Shown here in pieces: positions 33,163 through 43,013 of a stretch of DNA of 64,000 nt. Made by a program: the position numbers and the translations under genes. The DNA lies in assembly GCA_965198285.1 (NCBI GenBank), contig OZ240251.1, positions 2,356,001-2,420,000 of the forward strand. Direction: 5' to 3'. Numbering within the stretch: position 1 is the first letter of the stretch; each line of letters opens with the position of its first letter. Source of the DNA: UBA11872 sp965198285 (GTDB taxonomy: Bacteria > Chloroflexota > UBA11872). The notes below the pieces were generated by a model. It made no database searches. It was not told where the DNA came from and saw only the letters and a list, made by a program, of their open reading frames with translations.

Positions 33163-34002
33163 GTGAGCACCGCCCCGCGGGCGGCTTTCCGCCCCTCCAG
33201 CCGGCGCGGCCAGAACTTCCTTGTGGATGGGGCCGTGCAACGGCGCATTGCATCCGCAGCTGCCCTGCCTCCCGCCGCCACCGTGGTCGAGATTGGCGCG
33301 GGAACCGGCAATCTGACGGAAGCGCTGCTGGCGCACGGACTGCTCGTGATCGCTGTCGAAATCGAGGATGCCCTGGTCGTGCGGCTGCGCGAACGCTTCC
33401 GCAACCGGGACCGCATCCAGGTTGTGGCTGGGGACGCGCGCAGACTCAACCTTCGGCAAGTGGCCGGCGGCCCGTTTCACGTGGTCGCGAATCTCCCGTA
33501 CAGCGTGGGAACGCGCCTGGTCGTCGACTTCGTCCGTGCCGCCGAGCCGCCGCGCAGTCTCACGGTGCTCCTGCAGCGGGAAGTGGCGCGCCGCCTGACG
33601 GCCAAACCGGGCGACATGGCGCTGCTGAGCGTCATCGTGCAGTCCTACGCCCGGGTTCGACGCCTCTTCGACGTACCGCCCGAGGCATTTCGGCCGCGGC
33701 CCAAGGTGGTTTCGACCCTTGTGCGGATTGATCCCATCCGCCGCCCCGCGATCGACATCGCTTCCGCGGAAGCGCGAATCGCGATGGCGCGGCACGGATT
33801 CGCGCAAACCCGCAAAAAGCTGCGGAACTCCCTGGCCGCCGGGACGGCCCGGCGTGAGGCAGAGGTTGGCGCGACCCTGGAAGCCGCTGACATGGACCCT
33901 GGCCGGCGCCCCCAAACGCTCGCGCTCAGTGAGTGGGACCAGGTGGTCGCGGCACTGTCCGTCGACCAGCGAACTACGCCGCACGGGGGTGAAGCGGCGT
34001 GA
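33163..34002 (+). CDS. rsmA: 16S rRNA (adenine(1518)/(1519)-N6) dimethyltransferase
   Basis: 279 residues; also known as KsgA. It dimethylates two adjacent adenines in the 3' hairpin of 16S rRNA during 30S assembly. Visible motifs are RRGQNFLVDG at the N-terminus, SAM-binding VVEIGAGTGNLTEALL, an acidic VEIEDALV, and catalytic motif IV NLPYSV. The C-terminal helical domain is present (RKKLRNSLAAGTA). It starts with GTG and ends in a GTGA overlap with pth, so the two are translationally coupled. rsmA-pth-mfd adjacency is plausible as one rightward operon. Confidence 0.9.
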   Translation: MSTAPRAAFRPSSRRGQNFLVDGAVQRRIASAAALPPAATVVEIGAGTGNLTEALLAHGLLVIAVEIEDALVVRLRERFRNRDRIQVVAGDARRLNLRQVAGGPFHVVANLPYSVGTRLVVDFVRAAEPPRSLTVLLQREVARRLTAKPGDMALLSVIVQSYARVRRLFDVPPEAFRPRPKVVSTLVRIDPIRRPAIDIASAEARIAMARHGFAQTRKKLRNSLAAGTARREAEVGATLEAADMDPGRRPQTLALSEWDQVVAALSVDQRTTPHGGEAA

Positions 34003-34637
34003 AGCGCTGGATGCGGCGCTGGCGCCGCCAGTCGGGGCCGTCCTTCACACCTCGACGCCTGATCGTCGGTCTCGGCAACCCGGGAAACGCCTATGCCGGC
34101 ACGCGCCACAACCTTGGGTTCTTGGTATGCGACCGACTGGCCGAGCAAGGCGCGGGCCGCTGGCGTCCAGCCCGCTTTCGCGCCGAAGTCTGGAATGGGC
34201 ACCTCGACGGCCTGGCGGTCGCGCTGCTGAAACCGCAGACGTTCGTGAACGAATCGGGCCCGGCCGTAAAGGCCGCGCTGCAGTCGTTAGGCCTCAAGGC
34301 GTCAGAGCTGATCGTGGTGCATGATGATCTGGACTTGGCGTTTGCCCGCATCCGTGTACGTTCGGCAGGCGGCAGCGGTGGGCACAACGGCATGCGCTCG
34401 ATCATCCGAACCCTGGGAACCGACGCCGTGGCGCGGGTCAAGATCGGCCTGGGCCGCCCGCCGGCGGGCATGGATCCCGTTGACTACGTGCTCGGTCGCT
34501 TCGACCCGGCGGACCGTGCGAGCGTCAGCGCCGCTGTGGATCGCGCCGCCGACGCGGTTCGCATGCTCTTGACAACGGACGCGAACGCAACCATGCAGCA
34601 ATTCAATCAACCCGATGGCGCTCACCGGACTGCTTGA
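33999..34637 (+). CDS. pth: Peptidyl-tRNA hydrolase
   Basis: 212 residues; releases peptides from prematurely dropped peptidyl-tRNA. Characteristic residues are LIVGLGNPGNAYAGTRHNLG (catalytic His in TRHN), KPQTFVNESG, VHDDLDLAF (Asp) and GGHNGMRSI. An N-terminal Arg-rich stretch of about 20 residues precedes the family start, so an internal start is possible, but GTG 33999 overlaps the rsmA stop and fits coupling. Its 3' end overlaps the mfd ATG by 23 bases. No sign of loss of function. Confidence 0.9.
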   Translation: MKRWMRRWRRQSGPSFTPRRLIVGLGNPGNAYAGTRHNLGFLVCDRLAEQGAGRWRPARFRAEVWNGHLDGLAVALLKPQTFVNESGPAVKAALQSLGLKASELIVVHDDLDLAFARIRVRSAGGSGGHNGMRSIIRTLGTDAVARVKIGLGRPPAGMDPVDYVLGRFDPADRASVSAAVDRAADAVRMLLTTDANATMQQFNQPDGAHRTA

Positions 34638-37600
34638 CCTCCTGGCTGCAGAGCCAACGCTGGCCGCCACCGCGGCGCGAGCGCTGGAAGGCCCGCATCC
34701 ACTCACGGTCGAAGTCCGCGACGGGGCCAAGTCGGCGGTCGTCGGCCTCCTCGGACACCGGGCCAACCAACCGCTGATCGTGGTGACGGCCGACGACGGC
34801 CGAGCGGCGGAACTGGCGCACGACATCGGCATGTGGACGGATGAGCGTCCCGTGTTGCATTTCCCGGACCCGGATCAGCCGGCCTACTCGATGCTGGCCA
34901 TCGGCGGCGACGTGCTCGCGCAGCGGGTCGCGGTACTCGGCCACCTGACGCGCGTCCGCGAATCCGCCCGTTCGCCGGCGCCCATCGTGGTGGCCTCGGT
35001 GCGCGCGCTCTTGCGGCGGCTGGTTCCGCCCGCGGAATTCCGCACGCATTTCCTGTCCCTGACGCCGGGGACCGCAGCCGACCTGCCGGACGTCGTCCGC
35101 CGGCTCGCCGCCCTTGGCTACGAGCCGACGCCACTGGTGGAACGGCCCGGCGAATTTGCCCATCGCGGGGGCATCGTGGACATCTTTCCGCCCGACGCCC
35201 GGCTGCCCGTTCGGGTTGACTTCTTCGACGATGACATCGAATCGGTACGCAATTTCGACCCTGAGACCCAACGCTCCCTCGGTCAGGCCGGTGACGTCCT
35301 GCTGACGCCGGCCACAGAGGTTCCGATCTGGCTTGGCGAAACCGTCGCCGGGCGGCTCCGCGAACTGGACCTGGAATCGCTGCGTCCCGAGGACAGCGTC
35401 GTGTGGCGCCGCCACTTGGAACAGCTCGAAGGCAACGAATACTTCGACGACGCGGCGTTCTACACCATGAGCCTGCTGCCGGACGCGGCGACCCTGTTCG
35501 CCTACGCGCCTGACGCGCTGGTCCTCGTGGACGAGTTCGACCAGATCGTCGCGGCGGCCCGCGACGCCGAAACGGCCGCGGCGGCCAACCGGGAACGCCT
35601 GACCGCCAACGGCGAACTGCCCGCCAGGTTCGGCTCGCCGCTCTTCCCGAGCGCCAAGATCATGCAGGGCCTGGACCACGCGCAGGTGCGGTTGACCTAC
35701 GTGCCCGGTCTGCCGAGCGATGAGGGCGCGGGCCGCGCCGTCGTCGAGGGTTTCCAGGCCCAGCCCCCCTACGCCGGCCGCCTGCAGCACATGGCCGAGG
35801 ACCTATTGGCTATGCGGACCGCCGGCGCCTGCACAGTGATCGTGAGTTACCAGGGCCGGCGCCTGCGGCTTCTCCTTGCTGAGCAGGGCGTCGCCGCCGA
35901 CGTCGTGGAGCGCCTGGACGAGCCGCCGCGGGCCGGTTCAGTGACGGTGATCGCGGGCACGCTGGCCGAAGGCTGGCGGCACGCGCCGTCGGACCTGGTG
36001 CTCATCACCGACGCCGAATTGTTCGGACGCAAGCGCATCCGCCGTATCCGGCGCGGGGCGCGCGGCGTGGACCGGTCCTTTCTGGCCGACCTGGAAAAGG
36101 GCGACTACGTCGTCCATGTGGAGCACGGGGTCGGGCAGTTTGAGGGCATCGTCCAGATGAGCGAAGGCTCGGGCGAACGGGAATATCTGGCGATCAGCTA
36201 CGCGGGCCAGGACCGGCTCTACGTGCCCGTGGATCAGATTGGCCGCGTGCAGAAATACGTCGGCATGAGCGAGCGCGCCCCCAAGCTCAGCCGGCTGGGC
36301 ACGGCCGACTGGTCGCGCGCCAAGAAAAAGGCCCAGCAGTCGGCGGAGGAAATCGCGGCCGAGTTGCTGGACATCTACGCCGCGCGCGAACTGGCCAAGG
36401 GCTACGCGTTCCCCGCCGACTCACCCTGGCAGCGCGAATTCGACGAGAAGTTCCCCTTCATCGAGACCCCGGACCAGCTCGAGGCGATCAACGACGCCAA
36501 GGCCGACATGGAGCGGGCGCGTCCGATGGACCGACTGATCGCCGGCGACGTGGGCTACGGCAAGACCGAAGTCGCCCTGCGCGCCGTGTTCAAAGCGGCC
36601 ATGACCAACAAGCAGGTCGCGTTGCTGGTGCCCACCACGGTGCTGGCCCAGCAGCACTTCGACACGTTTGCCTTTCGCATGCGCGACTACCCGCTGCGCG
36701 TCGAACTGCTGAGCCGTTTCCGCTCGCGCACCGAGCAGACCGAGGTGCTCGCCGGCCTGGCTGCGGGGGACGTAAACGTGGTGGTCGGGACGCACCGCCT
36801 GCTCCAGAAGGACGTCAAGTTCGCCAATCTGGGACTGGTGGTGGTGGACGAGGAACAGCGCTTTGGCGTGAAGCAGAAGGAAAGCCTGAAAGCGCTGCGC
36901 CGCGACGTGGACGTGCTGACCCTGACGGCCACGCCCATCCCACGCACCCTGCACATGGCCCTCAGTGGGTTACGCGAGATCAGCGTGATCGAGTCGCCGC
37001 CAGAGCGCCGCCTGGCCGTCAAGACCTACGTGGCGGGCTATAGCGACGCCATCGCGGCCGCAGCGATCCGGAGCGAACTGGCGCGCGGCGGCCAAGTGTA
37101 CTTCCTCCACAACCGCATCCAGACCATCCGTACCTGGGAGGAACGGTTGCGTAACCTGCTGCCGGACGCCGACATCGTCGTGGGACACGGGCAGATGCCG
37201 CCCCGCGACCTTGAAGAAGTGATGTATCGCTTCGCTCGCGGCGACGCGCAGGTGCTGCTTTCCACCGCGATCATTGAGAACGGGCTGGATATCCCCAACG
37301 TCAACACGATCATCGTCAACGACGCGTGGCGGTTCGGACTGGCGCAGCTGTATCAGTTGCGCGGGCGGGTTGGACGCAGCCCGACGCAGGCCTACGCTTA
37401 TTTCCTCTACCAGAAGAATCACACGCTGACGGAAGAGGCCCAGAAACGTCTGCAAACGATTCTGGAGGCCTCGGAACTGGGGGCCGGGTTCCGCATCGCG
37501 CTGCGCGACCTGGAAATCCGCGGCGCGGGCAGCCTGTTGGGCGCCGAGCAGCACGGGCACGTCACCACTGTCGGCTTCGACCTCTACACGCGCATGCTGG

Positions 37601-38136
37601 CGACGGCCGTGGATCGGCTGCGTGGCAAAGAGCCTGACGAGCCGGACGAGGAACTCCGAGCAGTCGTGGACCTGCCGCTGGCGGCCTACCTGCCGGACGA
37701 CTACATGGGAACCTACGCGGCCAAGATTCGCGAATACCAGCGTCTGGCTCGGCTGCGCACCATCGGCGAGGTCGAGGAAGCGATCGCCGACATCCGCGAC
37801 CGCTTCGGCGATCTGCCCGTACCCGTGGCCAACCTGGCCTACCTGCTGCGCGTCAAAGCGCGGGCCATCGCGCTTGAGATTCCCAGCATCACCGTCTACG
37901 GGCGCGAACTCATCATCCGCATACCGTCCGGTCTGCACGTCAGCCGAGGGATACTGTTGAAGGAAATCGGACGCAGCGCCCGCCGCAGCCACCAGGGTCT
38001 CCTCTGGCCTAACTTCCAGCGCGACCGCGAATGGCAGGGCAAGCTGCTGGCCCTCCTCGACGCCCTCCTCCGCTGGCACGACCACGCCGACGCGCCGCCC
38101 GCGCAGGCGGCAGCCGGCGTCGGAGGGCGGGGCTAG
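34615..38136 (+). CDS. mfd: Transcription-repair coupling factor
   Basis: 1173 residues, normal for Mfd. It displaces RNA polymerase stalled at DNA lesions and recruits the UvrABC machinery. Order of domains: UvrB-like N-terminal modules (HRGGIVDIFPP), RNA-polymerase-interacting domain (KGDYVVHVEHGVGQFEGI), then the translocase with Walker A GDVGYGKTEVALRA, DEEQ box VVVDEEQRFGVKQ, TATPIPRTLHM, and QLRGRVGRS. The C-terminal domain ends in a Pro/Ala-rich tail. Its start lies inside pth (23-base overlap). All helicase motifs appear intact. Confidence 0.95.
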   Translation: MALTGLLDLLAAEPTLAATAARALEGPHPLTVEVRDGAKSAVVGLLGHRANQPLIVVTADDGRAAELAHDIGMWTDERPVLHFPDPDQPAYSMLAIGGDVLAQRVAVLGHLTRVRESARSPAPIVVASVRALLRRLVPPAEFRTHFLSLTPGTAADLPDVVRRLAALGYEPTPLVERPGEFAHRGGIVDIFPPDARLPVRVDFFDDDIESVRNFDPETQRSLGQAGDVLLTPATEVPIWLGETVAGRLRELDLESLRPEDSVVWRRHLEQLEGNEYFDDAAFYTMSLLPDAATLFAYAPDALVLVDEFDQIVAAARDAETAAAANRERLTANGELPARFGSPLFPSAKIMQGLDHAQVRLTYVPGLPSDEGAGRAVVEGFQAQPPYAGRLQHMAEDLLAMRTAGACTVIVSYQGRRLRLLLAEQGVAADVVERLDEPPRAGSVTVIAGTLAEGWRHAPSDLVLITDAELFGRKRIRRIRRGARGVDRSFLADLEKGDYVVHVEHGVGQFEGIVQMSEGSGEREYLAISYAGQDRLYVPVDQIGRVQKYVGMSERAPKLSRLGTADWSRAKKKAQQSAEEIAAELLDIYAARELAKGYAFPADSPWQREFDEKFPFIETPDQLEAINDAKADMERARPMDRLIAGDVGYGKTEVALRAVFKAAMTNKQVALLVPTTVLAQQHFDTFAFRMRDYPLRVELLSRFRSRTEQTEVLAGLAAGDVNVVVGTHRLLQKDVKFANLGLVVVDEEQRFGVKQKESLKALRRDVDVLTLTATPIPRTLHMALSGLREISVIESPPERRLAVKTYVAGYSDAIAAAAIRSELARGGQVYFLHNRIQTIRTWEERLRNLLPDADIVVGHGQMPPRDLEEVMYRFARGDAQVLLSTAIIENGLDIPNVNTIIVNDAWRFGLAQLYQLRGRVGRSPTQAYAYFLYQKNHTLTEEAQKRLQTILEASELGAGFRIALRDLEIRGAGSLLGAEQHGHVTTVGFDLYTRMLATAVDRLRGKEPDEPDEELRAVVDLPLAAYLPDDYMGTYAAKIREYQRLARLRTIGEVEEAIADIRDRFGDLPVPVANLAYLLRVKARAIALEIPSITVYGRELIIRIPSGLHVSRGILLKEIGRSARRSHQGLLWPNFQRDREWQGKLLALLDALLRWHDHADAPPAQAAAGVGGRG

Positions 38137-38154
38137 AGCCGCCGGAAACGCGCC

Positions 38155-39855
38155 TCATTTAGAGGTCTTTGCTTCCGGTCCAGCTTCGCTCGTCTGGGAG
38201 TCGCGCAGCGTGGCCAACTGGCCGCCGGCTCCTACGAGTTCGGCCGGAGACCCCTGCTCCAGCACGCTGCCGTGGCCCATCACCACGATCCGGTCAGCGC
38301 CCATCACCGTTTCGATCCGGTGGGCAACCACAATCACAGTCCGTCCGAGTCTTGAAGCGACCAGTGCGTCTCGAAATGCTCGTTCGGTTACGGCGTCCAA
38401 TGACGCCGTCGCCTCATCCAGGATGAGAAGACGCGGACGGCGCAGCAGCGCGCGGGCAATCGCGATCCGCTGACGCTCCCCGGCCGAGATTCGGCCACCA
38501 AGCTCGCCGACGTCGGTTTTGAGGCCCTGCGGAAGCCTGGCAACGAAGTCGTCGAGTTGAGCGTCTCCCAGCGCCTGCGCCAACTCAGCACGACTGGCCG
38601 ACTCTGCGGGGTACCGGATGTTCTCGGCGATCGTCGAATCCCACAGTTTCGGTTCCTGCGGCACGAACCCGATCTGCCGGCGCAACCACGTCAAGTCGAT
38701 CTTTCGAGTGTCGATCCCATCAATGCGGACTACTCCGGCCTGCGGCTCATAGAGCCCAGCCAACAGGTCGAGCAGCGTGGACTTGCCGCTGCCGGTCTCA
38801 CCCACAATGCCGATGAATTCGCCCGGCTGGACGGCGAACGAGACGTCGAAGATGCCGGCGCCCTCCCGCTCGTAGCGAAACGTGACGTCTTCAAACGCAA
38901 CGCCGGCGCCCGCATCATCTGACCCAGGCGTAGGGGTTCGCCCTCCCAACCGCTCCGTCGCTAGTCCCAGGACGATGTCCATTCGCTCGTACTCGGCGTG
39001 AATCCGAGCCCGGTTGCCCTGCAGGGTCAGCAAGCGCTGCATGGAGGCATAGGCCCGCGGCACCAGAGCGACGGCCGTGATGAGGCCGCCGATCGACAGC
39101 TGGCCCGCGGCGATCAGGGTGGCGCCCAACCCAAAGACCGCTGCCGTAACCAGCGCCTGAGCGGTCGGACCAATGTGAGCAATCACCAGATCGTGTAGGA
39201 CGACGGTCTTGGCCTTGGAGCGCCAGTGACTCGTCAGCCACTCCCGCCAGCGCCGCCGCTCGCGTGCGGTGGCGTCAAACACTCGGACCATGCGGATTCC
39301 CGCAAGCACCTCTTGCAGGAAGACTTGCCCGAGTTCGAGATGACGTCCCCAGGCGCGGTCCAGCCGTGTCGACATCGGCCCCAGACTGGCGCCTCCCAGG
39401 GCCGCTGCGGGAATCGCGACGAGCGCCAGCAGCCCCAGTGGCCAAGCCACCACGAGCATGGCAATCGCGGAAGCGGTTAGCACCAGCGCATGCGACGCGG
39501 CGGGAAGCAACGATCCGGCCACATACCAGTCGCCGATCCGCCCGCACGATCGGGTGAGCCGGAACACCAGTTGCTCGGTCGGGATCCCCTCGAGTTCCGC
39601 GAATCGGGCGGCGGTGACACGCTCGAAGGCGCGCTCACGGAGGCGACGCGAGACCCCCTCGCCGATCATGGTTCGCATGTAGACCTGAGCCGACGCGAGG
39701 GTTAGCTGGACGAGCGCCGCTCCAGCCATGCCTCCCGCCAGCGCTGCGACGAGGCCGAGGTTCCGGTCGGGCAACGCATGATCGATAAGAGCGCCGGCAA
39801 GTAGCGCTGGGACAATCCCGACCCCCGCGCCGGCCAGCATCAGCCCGGCCGTCAC
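38155..39855 (-). CDS. ABC exporter, fused membrane and ATPase domains
   Basis: 566 residues from GTG 39855. Exporter membrane domain plus ATPase domain: Walker A GETGSGKSTLLDLLAGL, signature ISAGERQRIAIARAL (SAGE instead of SGGQ), Walker B LLILDEATASLD, H-loop VIVVAHRIETV. The frame is open upstream and encodes ADLVRHELGRRWRAVSV, a basic leader that belongs before the first helix, but it has no canonical start; an ATC at 39948 is preceded by GAGGA at 7 bases. It may work as a homodimer, as no second subunit is adjacent. It converges with mfd. Substrate unknown. Confidence 0.84.
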   Translation of the reverse strand: MTAGLMLAGAGVGIVPALLAGALIDHALPDRNLGLVAALAGGMAGAALVQLTLASAQVYMRTMIGEGVSRRLRERAFERVTAARFAELEGIPTEQLVFRLTRSCGRIGDWYVAGSLLPAASHALVLTASAIAMLVVAWPLGLLALVAIPAAALGGASLGPMSTRLDRAWGRHLELGQVFLQEVLAGIRMVRVFDATARERRRWREWLTSHWRSKAKTVVLHDLVIAHIGPTAQALVTAAVFGLGATLIAAGQLSIGGLITAVALVPRAYASMQRLLTLQGNRARIHAEYERMDIVLGLATERLGGRTPTPGSDDAGAGVAFEDVTFRYEREGAGIFDVSFAVQPGEFIGIVGETGSGKSTLLDLLAGLYEPQAGVVRIDGIDTRKIDLTWLRRQIGFVPQEPKLWDSTIAENIRYPAESASRAELAQALGDAQLDDFVARLPQGLKTDVGELGGRISAGERQRIAIARALLRRPRLLILDEATASLDAVTERAFRDALVASRLGRTVIVVAHRIETVMGADRIVVMGHGSVLEQGSPAELVGAGGQLATLRDSQTSEAGPEAKTSK

Positions 39856-39948
39856 CGAAACGGCCCGCCACCGGCGGCCAAGCTCGTGCCGGACTAGGTC
39901 CGCCGCCTCGGACGTGTTGGGAAGTTCGGGGATCGTGGTTGATTCGAT

Positions 39949-40238
39949 GGCGATGTCCTCAGCGTCTGTGTCTCAGAGCCTCGCTGGCTTCGTTGCCCCG
40001 ATCTGTACGGATTCCAGCCGAGACCGTTCCAGGCCGGGGCTACAATGGAGTGTGTCAATGAGACGGTCGATTCAGCGCCGCAGTTGCCAGTCGGCGCGCG
40101 GAGCTATTCCCACAGCTTCTTGCGAGGTCCACCTGCACCGTTCCGCCGAAGCGCGACGGCAACTAGCAATGGTGCCCCCTCGTAGCTGCTAGGCCTCGGA
40201 GCAGACACGCTTCGATCCCCGATTCGAGTGCGGCGTGG
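39949..40238. other. Intergenic region between the ABC exporter and HIT genes
   Basis: About 290 bases, divergent spacer. A -10-like TACAAT occurs at 40041-40046 on the plus strand without a good -35. No RNA gene, repeat or small coding frame is convincing here. Confidence 0.35.
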
Positions 40239-40697
40239 ATGCCGCGTGAGCGCTGGGACGCGCTGGTTCGCGGCGATGGCTGTCCGCTATGCCAGGCGAT
40301 CGCCACCGATGTAGTTGCCGACGAGTACGGGCATACCGTCGCGGACCTGGAGTTTGGCCGCCTTCGGCTCAGTCGCAACCAGTACGTGAAGGGCTACTGC
40401 GTGCTGATCTGCCAACGGCACGTTTGCGAGCCGCACGAACTAACGAAGGACGAACGCACCCGGTTTCTTGAAGACATCGTTCGCAGCGCTCAAGCGCTCG
40501 AGCGCGTTTTCAGACCGGACAAAATGAACTACCAATTGCTCGGAAACTCCATTCCCCACCTTCACTGCCACCTCGTGCCCCGGTACTACGGCGATCCAGC
40601 GCCTGGCCAGCCCATCAGCCCCAATCAGGAAGAGCGACACCTGGCGGCCGCGGAATACGAGCGGCTCGTGCGAGCGACCCGAGCCGAGCTTCTGTAG
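40239..40697 (+). CDS. HIT family nucleotide hydrolase
   Basis: 152 residues. The histidine triad is clear: IPHLHCHLVPRY (HxHxH). HIT proteins hydrolyse or transfer nucleotidyl groups from AMP-lysine, Ap4A or similar. The N-terminal CPLCQAI looks like the zinc-binding CxxC pair seen in many HIT proteins. It starts at ATG 40239 in a divergent spacer. It converges on the APH-fold gene, with 28 bases between ends. Confidence 0.85.
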   Translation: MPRERWDALVRGDGCPLCQAIATDVVADEYGHTVADLEFGRLRLSRNQYVKGYCVLICQRHVCEPHELTKDERTRFLEDIVRSAQALERVFRPDKMNYQLLGNSIPHLHCHLVPRYYGDPAPGQPISPNQEERHLAAAEYERLVRATRAELL

Positions 40698-40725
40698 CCA
40701 GCTGGCAAGCTTGTCGCGCCCAGCC

Positions 40726-41760
40726 TCACCTCGCCGCCGACCCCAAAAGGACCACCTCGGCGCGTTCGATGAATCGGATCATCCGCGCCCGCAGCGCCGC
40801 GACGTCGTTCGAGGGCTGCGTCAGGCGTTCCCGATCCGGCCCACGATACCCGCTCCAAAGCCAACGCAGGATCAGGAAGGCCCAGCGAGTAGCGAGGAGC
40901 CGGTCCCACACCGCCAGCCGTTCTTCGAAGCCGGCATCCCCTGTCGGCCGGCGGTAGCTGTCGCGCAGCCAGTCGTGCTCTCCCGAACTGAGCTGGTCCA
41001 GCGCTGCGTGCCAACGCAGGTCCGCCAGCTCCAGCGCCGGGTCGCCCCAGCCGCTGTACTCCCAGTCCACCCACCGAAGACGACCGTCCTCACACCACAG
41101 GGCGTTCGCCAGGTTTGGATCCACGCGGCAAAGGCGCAGCGGCACGCGCTTTCGCCTCGGGTCCGCATGGCTGCCGGCGACGAAGTCGGCGCAATCGTCT
41201 ACGAGCCGGGTGAGCCGGCCAAACAGCTGTCGCCCTTGCGGGTCGGCATCGATCAGCCAGGACCCGTACTCGGCCAACAGTGTGCGGAGTTCGTCGAGAT
41301 ACGGCGCGAAGGCAAACCAGTGGAACCAGGCGTCGGCTAGCTCGTGGTCGGCCACGTCGCCCCGGCCGATGTGGTGCAGGCGTTGGATGCTCTCGATCAA
41401 CGCGGCGAGTTGCCGCGACGTCAAGTCCGGACTCAGCGTCGTCCCCTGTAGCCAGCGGTAGCCAACCGTGGGATAGGGAACGACGTCGCAACTCTCGTCC
41501 AGCCAGAGTGGCGCCGGCGCCAGGTCCAGTCGCGCCGCTTGCAGCAGGCGCAGCGCGCCGTATTCACGCCGGGCCCGCTGTCGCTCGTCGGCGACGCAGA
41601 GCTTGCAAGCGATGCACTGCCCTCCGGCCTCCACGCGGTACAGCGCGTTGTTGGCGCCCCCGGTCATGCGCTGCACGCTCACTCCGCGCCCGGTCCACCT
41701 GGACGACTGCGACTCGTGCGCGGCTGCAATGGCCTGCAAGCACGTTGACGCCTTGGGCAT
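40726..41760 (-). CDS. Aminoglycoside-phosphotransferase-fold kinase homologue, altered catalytic His
   Basis: 344 residues of the APH/choline kinase fold. The N-lobe (TGGANNALYRVEAGGQCIACKL) has the ATP-binding Lys. The catalytic segment, normally HxDxxxxN, reads RVDPNLAN: Asp and Asn are kept, the His is Arg. The metal-binding DFE-like motif follows as WVDWEYSGWGDPALELADL. The family phosphorylates choline, methylthioribose, aminoglycosides or homoserine. It could be a small-molecule kinase of unknown substrate. A resistance role is not supported. It converges with the HIT gene. Confidence 0.8.
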   Translation of the reverse strand: MPKASTCLQAIAAAHESQSSRWTGRGVSVQRMTGGANNALYRVEAGGQCIACKLCVADERQRARREYGALRLLQAARLDLAPAPLWLDESCDVVPYPTVGYRWLQGTTLSPDLTSRQLAALIESIQRLHHIGRGDVADHELADAWFHWFAFAPYLDELRTLLAEYGSWLIDADPQGRQLFGRLTRLVDDCADFVAGSHADPRRKRVPLRLCRVDPNLANALWCEDGRLRWVDWEYSGWGDPALELADLRWHAALDQLSSGEHDWLRDSYRRPTGDAGFEERLAVWDRLLATRWAFLILRWLWSGYRGPDRERLTQPSNDVAALRARMIRFIERAEVVLLGSAAR

Positions 41761-42014
41761 CTCCTGCCGCCTTCCCTTGCCCCCGCTACGTGCAGGCGGC
41801 TTTCGCGAACACCTGCTGCGACTGGCGCCGTTCCTTGCTTTCGTCAGGCTAGCCGGTCAGACGCGGCCGCCGTCCAATGCTGATCTTCTGGGCATTCCGA
41901 CTACGAGTCCCTTGGCTGGCTCTTCGGCTCGGCCGTCTGTTTGGAGTTCTTGGCATGGACAGCCGTCCCCGCGCTGCCGACAATCGCCGGCCACCTGGCA
42001 ACCGCGAGGGCGCA

Positions 42015-42860
42015 GTGAAACTCGGCTACTTCCACAACGGGTACTTTCCGCCGATCGAGTTTGAGGACTTCGTCCGTTGGGGCGCGGCCAACGGCTACCA
42101 GGCCATTGACGTGCCGCTGTTCGAGCCCAACGTCCGCGCCATTTGCAACCGCCACGGTCTCGAGCCGACCTCGACGGTCGGCATGGCCTGCCAGCCGATT
42201 GCGACCGATCCGGGACTGCGCGCTGAGGAAGTAGCCCAAGCCCGCCGCGCGTTGGACTACGCCGCAGCCGAGCACATCCCCAACGTGTGGCTTGGCCACG
42301 AAATGGCGCCCGACCTTGGATTCGACGAGAACGTTCGCCTGTTCGCGGAAGGCGTGGCCCCGGTCCTCGATCACGCGGACCGCGTCGGCGTTCGCCTCGT
42401 CATGGAGAACTGGGCCAACGGCGGCCGCAACCTGGCCTATGCCCCGGCCCACTGGGCCGCGATATTCAACGCCGTCCCGCACCCCGCGCTTGGGCTTTGC
42501 CCCGATCCGTCGCACTTGGCCTGGCTGGGTATCGACTACCTGCGCGCGGTACGCGAGTTCGGTTCGCGCGTCTACCACGCGCACGCCAAGGACACCGAGT
42601 TCCTGCCAGAAGCGCTGTACGAGTACGGCGTCATCGGCACGGAGCGCGGACGCATCGGCCAGGGCACCTACCGCTTCCGCATCCCGGGATTCGGCGTCGT
42701 CGACTGGCCCGGGTACATCACCGCGCTGCTTGAGGTCGGCTACAACGGCGCGCTGGTCGTTGAGCACGAGGATGCCTTCTGGAGTTCCAAGACCGATACA
42801 CAGCACGCACTCAACGGCCTCGTCCTGGCCCAGCGCTTCTTGGCGCCCCTGTTGGTCTGA
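42015..42860 (+). CDS. Sugar phosphate isomerase/epimerase (xylose isomerase-like TIM barrel)
   Basis: 281 residues from GTG 42015, which follows a GAGGG and gives MKLGYFHNGYFPP at the expected first strand. The longer frame from 41877 adds unrelated sequence. AP-endonuclease-2/xylose-isomerase-like barrel residues are visible: VMENWANGG (Glu), CPDPSHLAWLG (Asp, His), YHAHAKDTE (His) and VVEHED (Glu), which together form the metal site. These enzymes isomerise or epimerise sugars or inositols. The window has a second such gene at 58.9 kb. Exact substrate unknown. Confidence 0.82.
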   Translation: MKLGYFHNGYFPPIEFEDFVRWGAANGYQAIDVPLFEPNVRAICNRHGLEPTSTVGMACQPIATDPGLRAEEVAQARRALDYAAAEHIPNVWLGHEMAPDLGFDENVRLFAEGVAPVLDHADRVGVRLVMENWANGGRNLAYAPAHWAAIFNAVPHPALGLCPDPSHLAWLGIDYLRAVREFGSRVYHAHAKDTEFLPEALYEYGVIGTERGRIGQGTYRFRIPGFGVVDWPGYITALLEVGYNGALVVEHEDAFWSSKTDTQHALNGLVLAQRFLAPLLV

Positions 42861-43013
42861 TCTGTCCGGAAACGTACTTGGTTCGCTGCCGTCCTGGCCG
42901 TCGGAAGCATGGAGCCCGCGTACCCCACCGCTCCGGCGCTTGACAGGACGCCTTATGCTAAGCGCCCTACAACTGAGCCCTCGCTAGCCCCCACCACCCA
43001 CTGCCCCTGACCC

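Noticed and set aside
40726..41760. Antibiotic-resistance gene
   Set aside because: The APH fold is shared with many metabolic kinases; there is no close resemblance to known resistance enzymes and the catalytic loop is altered.
42940..42959. Promoter TTGACA plus TATGCT before topA
   Set aside because: The hexamers are only 8 bases apart, far from the required 16-18.
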